Part shown: positions 14,770 to 23,200 of the stretch, in pieces
How the letters are laid out: the number at the start of each line of letters is the position of its first letter
How positions within the stretch are numbered: the stretch's first letter is position 1
Source: Bordetella parapertussis
Lineage (GTDB): Bacteria; Pseudomonadota; Gammaproteobacteria; Burkholderiales; Burkholderiaceae_C
DNA length: 23,638 nt
Direction of reading: 5' to 3'
Assembly (NCBI GenBank): GCA_945878355.1
Contig: CAMCTC010000074.1
Coordinates: 1-23,638, forward strand
Notes under the pieces: model-generated
Databases searched by the model: none
Told to the model about the DNA's origin: nothing
Seen by the model: the letters and a program-made list of their open reading frames with translations, nothing else
Position numbers and translations under genes: made by a program

Positions 14770-16308
14770 TCAGTTTTCAATCCGTACCTCATGCGCGCTG
14801 AGCAGGGTCCCGTCCGACATGCGTAGCGCGACCAGCGCCAGCTCGGCTCTCATCGCGCCGTCGATCAGGCGCAGCCGGCTCTCCAGCAGGTCGCCCTCGC
14901 GCCGTAGCAGACGGTTCAGCGGTGCAATCCCACTCTGGAACTGCAGCCGCTCGGCTTCAAACAATTCGATCCTTGAGGCCTGCTCGATCCGCAGCCCCGT
15001 GAGCTCGAGCAACGCGCTGTTGAATTGCTGTGCTCGGCTGCTCAGCTCGTTGGCCAAGGCATTGCGAACCGATTTCAGCTCAAGTTCGGACTGCTCGACC
15101 TTCAGGCGTTGTGCTCGGTGCTGGGCTTTAGCCTTCACGTCCTCGCCCAGCGGGATATCAAATGTCATGCCCAGGCCCCAGTCGGGGCGATGGGTGCTGA
15201 AGGCAGACGAGATCGCGTCTCTCACGCCGTAATCGAGCCCGCGGTTGGCGTAGCTCAGCTGCAGGTCTAGCGCGGGCAGCTTGCGGTTGTCGGCGAGCTC
15301 TAGGCGGCGCTCGGCCTGGTCCTTGCGCAGCAGTGCGATCTGGTAGGCCGGCCAGACGATCAGCGCCGCATCGACGACGGGCTCGTTGTACAGCTTGTGA
15401 GCGTCGTCGCGCAGCAAGCGGCTGCCAATCAGCGGCCAGCCGCGGTCTTGCGGCGGCAGGTCGAGCAAGACCTGGATTCTCGACTCGGCTTCGCTGACTT
15501 GCTGGGCGTTGCGCGCGAGGTCGGCCTCGCGGCTGGCCACCATGCTTGTCGCTTCGGCCTCGCTGCCCGGTGCCAGTCGACCGCCGCTGACGCGCGCCAG
15601 CACATCAGCTTTCAACTCGCGGGCGTTGGCCAGCGCTTGGTGACGGATCGATTGCGTTTCCTGGGCGCGCTGGAGTTGCCAGTAGGCCGAGAGCGCCTCA
15701 TTGCCAATGCGCAGCAACTGCTGGCGGTATTGCCAGGCGGCGATGTCGCGCTCGGCCTCGGCCACACGCAGGTCGACCTCCATCACTTTGCGGCCCGCAC
15801 CGCGCAGCAGCGGCTGCCGGATGGTCAGCGTGGCGATGCCCGAGGTCTCGGTGTCGCTGCGATAGGTCGGCGAAGACGCGATGATGTTGCTGCGCTTCTC
15901 AGCCACCCGCATGCTCAAAGACAGCTCGGCACCGGTGGGGGTTCGCATGCGTGCGCCGGCCTCACCGGTGCGGCCAAGCTCATTGGCCGTCGTGATACCG
16001 CCGAGCACGGCTGCGAGTTGCTCTTCAACGCTGCGCTGGATCTGACGACCGTCGCGCTTGAAGTTGGCGAACAGTGCAGGTTGGTAGATCTGAGTTTCGG
16101 CGAGATAGCCTTCGGTCGCGATGCGCGACTGCATCCGGCTGAAGGCCAGATCGGAGTTCTGCAGTACCGCGAGTTGCAGCAAGCGGCCGGGGTCCAGCTT
16201 GGCACCTGACCCCGATTGGGCCCAGATCGGCAGGGATAGGGCGAGGCAGCAGATGCCGACCGCCCTCAAAGAATGTCTGAGCAGCGATCGAGGAGGGCAG
16301 TGACGCAT
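14770..16308 (-). CDS. TolC-family outer-membrane channel protein
   Basis: This 512-residue outer-membrane efflux protein has a signal peptide ending at about residue 30 (SLPIWA, then QSGSG). TolC-family repeat features are visible twice: an N-terminal helix pair near LLQLAVLQNSDLAFSRMQS and, later, ALDLQLSYANRGLDYGV with LGMTFDIPLGEDVKAKAQ. The strand-like stretch SGIATLTIRQPLLRGAGRK is typical of the family. Such trimers form the outer-membrane exit duct for type I secretion and efflux. Its place before two adaptor genes, with no ABC or RND pump gene among them, gives the operon its export character. The ATG at 16308 has only a weak ribosome-binding site and lies 54 bases after the sapC stop, so coupling is likely. 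Confidence 0.88.
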   Translation of the reverse strand: MRHCPPRSLLRHSLRAVGICCLALSLPIWAQSGSGAKLDPGRLLQLAVLQNSDLAFSRMQSRIATEGYLAETQIYQPALFANFKRDGRQIQRSVEEQLAAVLGGITTANELGRTGEAGARMRTPTGAELSLSMRVAEKRSNIIASSPTYRSDTETSGIATLTIRQPLLRGAGRKVMEVDLRVAEAERDIAAWQYRQQLLRIGNEALSAYWQLQRAQETQSIRHQALANARELKADVLARVSGGRLAPGSEAEATSMVASREADLARNAQQVSEAESRIQVLLDLPPQDRGWPLIGSRLLRDDAHKLYNEPVVDAALIVWPAYQIALLRKDQAERRLELADNRKLPALDLQLSYANRGLDYGVRDAISSAFSTHRPDWGLGMTFDIPLGEDVKAKAQHRAQRLKVEQSELELKSVRNALANELSSRAQQFNSALLELTGLRIEQASRIELFEAERLQFQSGIAPLNRLLRREGDLLESRLRLIDGAMRAELALVALRMSDGTLLSAHEVRIEN

Positions 16309-16362
16309 GAGGTGCTGTAGAAAGCGCCGGCCAGCACAAAGTGCGTTGACCGGCTGCTGTGG

Positions 16363-17109
16363 TCAGTGCGTGCCGGAGACCGGCGTCGCGCTGGCCAGTG
16401 CCAGGATGCTCTTCTCCTTGAGCGTCATCAGGCGCTCGATCTGGGCCAGCGAGATCAGCTGGGCGTAGATCGCCGGCAGATAACGCTTCTTGCGCATTTC
16501 CAGGAAGCGGTCGTCGGACAAATTGTTCAGGCGCTCTTCGTTGATGACATAGCAGCCAGCGATGTTCTTGACACCACCGTTATCGCGAACCCGCATGTTG
16601 AGCGGCGTGAACATGTTGTTCTCAGCCAAGAACTTGGCGAACTCGCGGGTCAGCGCGTCCATCTGCTGCAACTCAGAAAGATAGCGCTTGACGTTTTCGA
16701 TCACCTGGGTTGGCTCGCCCTTGTCATCAAACATCGCGGCACCTTCGGTGTCGCTGACCAACTCGCTGCCTTCATCGATGCAGATCGTGAACTGGCCTTC
16801 CTTGTCGGTGTTGGCCAGTGCGAACGGATAGCGGCGGATGATGGCGGGCACATAAGAGGCCTCCCATTTGCCGGCTTCGCCGACAAACAAGTTCTCGCCA
16901 GCATCCAGGCCGAGCAGGGCGACGGGGCGGAACTCGTCTTTTTCCTTGTCTTCCAGGAAGACGATCGGGTAAACCGCAGCGGCACGGGCGAACTCATGCA
17001 TGGTCACGTAGGCGATGTGGAACTTCGAGGCGAAACCGAAGCTGGTGATCTCGCGGATCTTTTTGCCTGCGTGGCGGTCGCGGTTGACGGGAACGACTTT
17101 TTCAAACAT
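16363..17109 (-). CDS. SapC-family protein
   Basis: This 248-residue protein belongs to the SapC family, named for a gene of the Campylobacter S-layer export locus. Its biochemical role is unknown. Family features are MFEKVVPVNRDRHAGKKI at the start, FASKFHIAYVTMHEFARAA, and FLEDKEKDEFRPVALLGLD. Next come GKWEASYVPAIIRRYPFAL and a C-terminus with NDRFLEMRKKR-like residues and QIERLMTLKE. There is no signal peptide or membrane span, so it should be cytoplasmic. The ATG at 17109 has a good AGGAG Shine-Dalgarno; upstream in-frame codons lack family character. It is the first gene of the operon and so probably sets its expression level. In S-layer loci SapC sits with export genes, supporting a surface-protein role here. 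Confidence 0.87.
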   Translation of the reverse strand: MFEKVVPVNRDRHAGKKIREITSFGFASKFHIAYVTMHEFARAAAVYPIVFLEDKEKDEFRPVALLGLDAGENLFVGEAGKWEASYVPAIIRRYPFALANTDKEGQFTICIDEGSELVSDTEGAAMFDDKGEPTQVIENVKRYLSELQQMDALTREFAKFLAENNMFTPLNMRVRDNGGVKNIAGCYVINEERLNNLSDDRFLEMRKKRYLPAIYAQLISLAQIERLMTLKEKSILALASATPVSGTH

Positions 17110-17335
17110 GGGAACTCCTGAGGATTGATGGCGGACTGTATGGATGTCTGCGGGGCTGGTTTGCGTCCCGGACATGCGCCCGGTGCGATCGATCCGACGA
17201 GATGCGGAGCCACGGACCACACCAACCGTTTAGTGTCCGCTGATTTGAGGTTGTAAAAATGACAAAATCTTGCCGAAATCGGTAAACAGTGTTTGCCATC
17301 TGTAACCCATCAAAATTGTGGAGCGCTGTCCTGGG
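17110..17335. promoter_or_regulatory. Divergent promoter region, export operon versus sensor kinase
   Basis: This is the only non-coding stretch in front of the minus-strand operon and of the kinase gene. An AT-rich block occupies about 17240-17320. Within it TTGCC occurs at 17270-17274 and 17293-17297, 23 bases (about two helical turns) apart, each followed by GTAA at a short distance. Such spaced direct repeats are what an OmpR-type regulator would bind. No clear -35/-10 pair is visible for either direction. Confidence 0.4.
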
Positions 17336-19423
17336 ATGACGACGAGAGAATCCGACAGCGAGCGGTGGACCTGGTTGCGTGGGATCTTGGGCCTGGCCAA
17401 GGGGCTGGTCATGGCCAGCTTGCTAGGTTGGGGCTCTTGGGCTGGCGCGGTCTTGCTCGACAGCGCTACGGGCCGTCAGGCAGTGCAAGCTGCCATGCTG
17501 CTGGACCCGACCGGCCAGCGCACGCTGGCAGAGGTTCAGGCGGCTGATGCGGGCTTTGAGGCACCGTCGAGCCGCTTCACGCTGGGTTACCGGGCTGGCC
17601 ATGTCTGGCTGAGGTTCACGCTGCAGCGGCCGGCGGCATCGTCTGAACCCTGGTGGTTGGAGCTCAGCTCGCCTTTGGCCGACGAGGTTCGCTTGTACGC
17701 GCTGCGGGCCGACGGCAGCGTGGTGGAACAGGTGGACGGCGACGAGCAGCCCCATGTGCAGCGTGCGCTCGACCTCCGACACCCTGTTTTCAGGCTGGAT
17801 TTGGCGCCGGATGCGCCGCAGACCTACTACCTGCGCATACGCTCGCGCAACGCGCTGGCATTCGACCTGACGGCCTGGCAGGCTGCGCCATTGCTGGCAG
17901 GCGCGGTCAAGTCCAGCCTGTTGTTCGGCCTTTTCGCCAGCGTCCACCTGACCATGGCCTTGGTGGCATTGGCGTCCTATGGCGCTGGGCGCAGGCCGTT
18001 GATGCTCAATTTTGCGCTGTACGCCATCACCGCACTCGCCAGCCTCGGCGGAGTTTCGGGCCTTTTGCAGCAGTGGGTCTATCCGGGGGTTGCAGGCCGA
18101 CTCAACGACTGGCTGGTGGCTGGGGCCTTGATGAGCTCGGTGCCGATGTTCCTGCAATTCGCGTTCGGCACGCTCGGCCTTGAAGGCCGGATCCAGACCT
18201 GGGCCAGGCGATCGTTGGTGTTGGTTTGGGTTGTTTCGCTGATGTCTGTATCAGCGATCGCGGTCTCGTTCGATGTCTTTCAACCCGTTCTGCGAGGCTA
18301 TCAGGCGGTGATGCTGTCAGCTGCGGTCGGCATGGCGTTGCTCGTTGGCCAACAAGCCGTCCGCGGGCATCAGACCGCACGCATCTTGGTCGTGGCCTTC
18401 ATGTTGCTGGTGCTCGGCATCGCGCTTCGTGCGCTTCAGAATACCGGGCACCTCGACAGCGGTGTTCTCGGCGAATACGGTGCCCATCTTGGCTCGACCC
18501 TGTGCATGGTTGCGATGGCCTATGCGGCGGACTTCCAGTTGCGCAGCGTCGAGCGCCTGAAGGCTCTACAGCTCGATCGCGATCTCGAGACCTCCAGACT
18601 GGCCGAGCGCGAGCTCGAGCGCAGGGTGCTGCAGCGCACCGAATCGCTGCACCGCGCGCTGGGTGAGCGCGAAGAAGCGCTCAATGTCCAGCTGCGAGCG
18701 CAACAAGAGCAGCGCCAATTCATTGCAACGCTGGCGCACGAACTGCGCACACCTCTGGCCATTGTCGATGCGACGGTGCAGAACCTGGTACTCAGACACG
18801 ATCAGAATTCTGGCGTTCAACTCAGTTTCGACAAGATCCAGCGCGCCGCGACCCGGATGGCTTTGCTGCTGGACGACCAGCTCGACGAAGTGCGCTTCCG
18901 TGCTTTCGGCGATGGTCTGAAGCTGCGTGATATCGACCTGGGTGAACTGCTAGAGGATGTGGCCAACGCCGGCCGGCAGATTGGCCATCAGCACTTGCTC
19001 AGCGTCTCGGTGCCAGGCCTCTCATCCCTCGTTCAGGTCGACCCCGATCGGCTGGGCCAGGCCTTGCGCAACTTGCTCGACAACGCGGTCAAGTACACGC
19101 CGCCCGGCACTGAGATCGTGCTCAGCGCCAGGCAGCTTGAGAACGGGTTCGAGATCGATGTGACCGATCAAGGCCCAGGACCGCGCGAAGAAGAGCTGCC
19201 CTTCCTGTTTGATCGCTGGTTTCGCGGGCGCGGCGCGGTCGGTCAGCCTGGCACGGGTCTGGGGCTGGCACTGGTTCGTGATTTGATGCGACAGATGGGT
19301 GGCTCGGTGACCCTGGCCACCGGACCTGGCGGCATCGGTTGCATCGCCAGGCTTTGGCTGCCCTCGCAGGGGAGCGAGTCAGCTCAAGATCAGCAAAGCG
19401 TGAGCGGTGCGCTGAAGCTGTAG
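17336..19423 (+). CDS. 7TMR-DISM sensor histidine kinase
   Basis: This is an inner-membrane hybrid-free histidine kinase of 695 residues. A hydrophobic N-terminus (about 16-40) precedes a periplasmic 7TMR-DISM extracellular domain (about 55-180; GHVWLRFTLQ, YYLRIRSRNAL). A seven-span 7TMR-DISM region follows (about 190-400), then a coiled coil (about 400-460). HisKA has the phospho-acceptor H468 in IATLAHELRTPLA. The ATPase domain has the N box NLLDNAVKYT, DQGPG, FLFDRWF and GTGLGLALV. The extracellular DISM domain is thought to bind carbohydrate or similar ligands. The ATG at 17336 is preferred; a GTG at 17318 would add six residues, and neither has a strong Shine-Dalgarno. The 3' end overlaps the regulator gene, pointing to a partner pair. 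Confidence 0.9.
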   Translation: MTTRESDSERWTWLRGILGLAKGLVMASLLGWGSWAGAVLLDSATGRQAVQAAMLLDPTGQRTLAEVQAADAGFEAPSSRFTLGYRAGHVWLRFTLQRPAASSEPWWLELSSPLADEVRLYALRADGSVVEQVDGDEQPHVQRALDLRHPVFRLDLAPDAPQTYYLRIRSRNALAFDLTAWQAAPLLAGAVKSSLLFGLFASVHLTMALVALASYGAGRRPLMLNFALYAITALASLGGVSGLLQQWVYPGVAGRLNDWLVAGALMSSVPMFLQFAFGTLGLEGRIQTWARRSLVLVWVVSLMSVSAIAVSFDVFQPVLRGYQAVMLSAAVGMALLVGQQAVRGHQTARILVVAFMLLVLGIALRALQNTGHLDSGVLGEYGAHLGSTLCMVAMAYAADFQLRSVERLKALQLDRDLETSRLAERELERRVLQRTESLHRALGEREEALNVQLRAQQEQRQFIATLAHELRTPLAIVDATVQNLVLRHDQNSGVQLSFDKIQRAATRMALLLDDQLDEVRFRAFGDGLKLRDIDLGELLEDVANAGRQIGHQHLLSVSVPGLSSLVQVDPDRLGQALRNLLDNAVKYTPPGTEIVLSARQLENGFEIDVTDQGPGPREEELPFLFDRWFRGRGAVGQPGTGLGLALVRDLMRQMGGSVTLATGPGGIGCIARLWLPSQGSESAQDQQSVSGALKL

Positions 19424-20049
19424 CCTTCGCCGTGTTCGGTTCGCAGCGGCAGTTCCTGGCCGGTGGTGTCGCGCCAGCGCTTGCGCAGTCGGCTCACCAG
19501 CGTGTCTAGCCGGCGCAAGTCATAGCTGATCCAGTGTTCGCCGAGCGCCTCGACGATGCGCCGGCGTTCAACCATGCGGCGCGGCGCTTTGGCCACCAGC
19601 GTGAAGATCGCCAACTCGCGATCTGACAGTGCCGCGCTCAGACCCTGCGGGTCGATCAAGGTGTGCATCACCGTGCTGACCCGCCAGCCCGAGCTCAGGC
19701 GACGGCTGAGCGCGGTGATCACGGCATTGAGCTCGGCGAGTTTGACCGGCTTGACCAGGTAGTGGTCGGCGCCGTGATTCAAGCCTCGCAACTTGTCGCG
19801 GATGTCGCTGCGCGCGGTCAGCATCACGATGCCGACATTGGCATCGCGCTGGCGCAAGCCCTGGGCAACTTCCAGGCCGCAGCCGTCGCCAAGCATCACA
19901 TCCAAAACCGCGATGCCGTACTGGCCTGTGATGGCGCTGAACTCGGCGACCGACCCGGCTTGCAACACCTGGTGCGACTGCGCTTCCAGGTAGCTGGCGA
20001 ACTCTTCGCGCAGGTCGGCTTCGTCCTCTAGCAGTGCGATGCAGGCCAT
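19390..20049 (-). CDS. OmpR-family response regulator
   Basis: This DNA-binding two-component regulator of 219 residues has a receiver domain at 1-115. It carries the acidic pair in LLEDEAD, phospho-acceptor D50 (VLDVMLGDG), T78 (VMLTAR) and K100 (YLVKPV). A winged-helix output domain (about 125-215) follows, with LSDRELAIFTLVA, RLDTLVSRLRKRW and LRTEHGEGYSF. It is convergent with, and overlaps by 34 bases, the histidine kinase gene, so the two are the likely pair. It is divergent from the giant surface-protein gene, whose promoter it probably controls. An AGAGGA Shine-Dalgarno precedes the ATG at 20049. All residues needed for phosphorylation are present. Confidence 0.92.
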   Translation of the reverse strand: MACIALLEDEADLREEFASYLEAQSHQVLQAGSVAEFSAITGQYGIAVLDVMLGDGCGLEVAQGLRQRDANVGIVMLTARSDIRDKLRGLNHGADHYLVKPVKLAELNAVITALSRRLSSGWRVSTVMHTLIDPQGLSAALSDRELAIFTLVAKAPRRMVERRRIVEALGEHWISYDLRRLDTLVSRLRKRWRDTTGQELPLRTEHGEGYSFSAPLTLC

Positions 20050-20231
20050 GGCAAGAAGTCCTCTAGAGCTGAGCTAAAAGTCATAAAACGATGCAAATGA
20101 TAAGACTAAGAAAAAATTGATGGCGTAAGAAGGTGTCAGTTTTGAACGCTCATTCTCTGTCATTCTGAGAAGCTGCCCGACGTTTACCCGGGAATGTCTG
20201 CCCGTTCCCGATCGATACTGGAATTTTTGCC
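20050..20231. promoter_or_regulatory. Divergent AT-rich promoter region before the giant surface-protein gene
   Basis: The block about 20080-20130 is far richer in A and T than anything around it and should hold promoters for both the regulator (minus) and the giant gene (plus). The near direct repeat CATTCTCTGT / CATTCTGAGA (20152-20171) might be a regulator site. The leader is long and no strong Shine-Dalgarno precedes the ATG at 20232. No clear -35/-10 pair was found. Confidence 0.4.
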
Positions 20232-23200
20232 ATGCGCGCCATCAAGAAGTACCCTGTCCGTCGCTTGACTCGTGTGTTGCGGGACGCCTACCGGCTTGAG
20301 CCGATGGAGCCCCGCGTACTGCTGTCGGCCGACCCGGTGCTGGGCGCTGCGCAAGCGATTCTGATCCCGAACATCGACCACGACCAGGCACTGCTCGGCG
20401 CCTACGACCTTGACGACGCACACCAGTACCACGATCTGGTGACGCCGGCGCTGGTCCACCAGATCCGTGCAGACCAGGCGCAGGCATCGGCCAGCCTGTC
20501 AGCGCTCAAGGGCGCGGTGCCGGCCAGCTTTGCGGTCGACGCGGTCGCTTTCGACATGGCGCAGCTCGGCCGGGCTGGCTTCATGGACAGCTCGCTGACG
20601 GTCGCAGCCAACGAGGTGCTCAAGGGCAGCGGCAGCCTGAACGTCTCGTTGTTGAACACTGGGACGGTCAGCCCTGGTTATTCCCCAGGGGTCGACAGCG
20701 TCGCCAGCTACACCCAGATTTCGACGGCCAGCTTGCAGATCGAGCTCGGCGGTACCAAGCCGGGCACCGGCGCGAACCAGGGCTTCCACGACCAGCTCAA
20801 CGTCGCTGGCATGGCCAGGCTCGACGGCACGCTTGAAGTCAAACTGATCGAAAATTTCCACCCAAAGGATGGTGACACCTTCACCATCCTGACCTTCGGG
20901 GCGTTGAGCGGCAGCTTTGCGAAGGGCACGGGGCTGTTGGATGTTGGCGATGGCCTGTACTTCGAAATCAAGACCACCGCCACCGCGCTACAACTTGTTG
21001 CACACAAGTTCGACGAATCAACTGCCTTTGTCGTCAGCGCCCTCAGCGCTGCCGTCAGCGCAGGCCACCCCACGGCCCATGTTGATCTGGCAGACCGCAT
21101 CGGTCTGTGGTTGAACTATGACTATTTCAAGAACAACCAGAACTATGCATTCGATGGTTCGCTGAGCCTGGGCAACGGGCTGACGCTGTCGGGCAGCGTC
21201 TCGCTGGGCTACGCCTCGCATGTGCAGATGACCGATGCGGACGGTGTCCAACGTCCGTATGACCTTTGGAAAGTTGGCGTCGCGAATGGCACAGGCTACC
21301 TGGGCCTGGATGCTGCCGACAGCAGCAAGCCTGGCATCGCGTTCAGCGACGTTGATTTCGGCGCAATCTTTCTCGACGCCGGCACTGCCGGGCGCGACCT
21401 GGGCTTCGTGCTGGCCACCGGCCAGGCCAGTGGGCTGTCGGCCACCACAGGCAGCGGCATCAGCTTGGTCGCGAGTTCGCTGTCGCTGGACTTTGCGCTC
21501 GGCACCGGCACGCTGCCCGGCACGGCGACCGCCAACGACACAGTCATGGACCTGCACGCGCAGGCCCAGACCGTCACTGTTGCCGGCACCGCCTACACCT
21601 TTGCCGGCACCGGCGCGCTGGGCGAGCACGCCACGCTGTCCGGCACGGCCAGCCTGAACGTGGGCGACTTTGTGCTGTCGGGCACAGTGGGCGTGGCGAG
21701 CTCCAACGCCGGTCTCACGCTGGCGGGCAGCGGCATCAGCGCTCGCATGGCCGCCGGCGGTGCGACCGTCGGCTTGGACCGTGCAAACTTTGGATTGATC
21801 GTGCTGCCCAACGGCAGCTTCGAGCTCGAAGCCAGCGGCTCGGCCTACCTCAGCGGCGGAGGGTTCGCCTCGGTCAGCGCCGACGCGGCGATGCTCAAGC
21901 TCAACACGACTGGCCTGGCCCAGACCGCTCATTCGCTGAACTTCGGTGGTTTCGCCTACGAGATGGCGGCCCAGACCGCTGGCACCGCGCCGCTCGTTCG
22001 CCTGACCGGCCTGCAGGCCACGCTGGGTGGCTCGTTCTCGATCAGTGGCAATTTCTCCTTCGAACGCGACGCCAGCACGCAAGAGATGGAAGTGCTGGCC
22101 AGCGCCGCCAGCGTCTGGCTACAGGCCGGGGCCTTCCGGGCGGGTGTGACCGGTGCCAGTGTCGCGCTTGTCATCAGCGATGCCGCCAGCCACGGCGGCA
22201 CGCTGCTCGAGGCCAGCGGCGGTGTCAGCGTTCGGCTCAGTGACCAGGTCGAGGTCTCGGCCACCACGGCGACCGTGCGCTGGAACTCCACCGACCAGAG
22301 CGCTAGCGCCCGAGCTATCGACGTCGCAGGCAGCGCATACAAGTTCGGCGCCGGACTGATTGCGGGCCTTCAGGAGGTCGCGCTGTCTGGCGCTGTGATC
22401 AACGCCGGCGCTCTCTTTCAGGCCAGTGGCGACTTCGCATTCCACAAGAGCAGCACCACGGTCAAGCTCGCCGTCGATGTAGCCGGCACCGCCGGGAATG
22501 ACGCGGTCGACGGTGTGTTGGTCGACTTGTTGACCTTGGGTGCCAAAGGCTTGAGTGCCCATGTCGGTGTCAAGGATGGGCTGGGTTTGTCACTGACTGG
22601 GGTCGAGTTCGGCCTGGCACTGATGACTGCGCGAAGCGACGCGACCCGTCAGTGGACCAGCGTGCAGGCCAGCGCCACCGGCGCGTCGCTGACCGGCGTG
22701 GCCGGATTCACTTTGTCCGGTCAGACGATGGCGTTCCAGCTCAACCAGGCCACCAAGGCCGGCGATTCGGTGGTCGACTACGCCAGCGGCAAGACCAGCC
22801 TGGCAGTGGCCACCGGTACTGCCAGCACCTTGGCGCTGAGCATGGACGGCGCGCGGGGTTCGCTGCTCCAGGCCAGTGGAAAGCTAACGCTTGAAGTTGA
22901 TGGATTTTTTGAGATCGAGGGCACTTTCGCTTTCGAAACCAGCATCAAGACGGTGACGCTGGCTGACGAGGTGAAGAATGCTGACGGCACGGTCAAGACC
23001 GCTGCCAGCAAGGTCGACGTAGGCCTGCTGACGGTCGGTGCGAAGGACGTGACTGCATTCGCCGGCCTGAACGGCGGCACGACGGACGCGATGGGCTTGC
23101 AGCTGACTGGGGTCGAGTTCGGTCTGGCGTTGATGAGCGAGAAGATGGCCACCGGGGCGACCGCGCCGGCAAGAAGTTGGACCAGCCTGCAGGCCATGGC

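Noticed and set aside
21018..22082. 354-codon minus-strand open frame inside the giant gene
   Set aside because: The plus strand is open for over 3.4 kb with coherent repeats, while the minus frame has no recognisable content.
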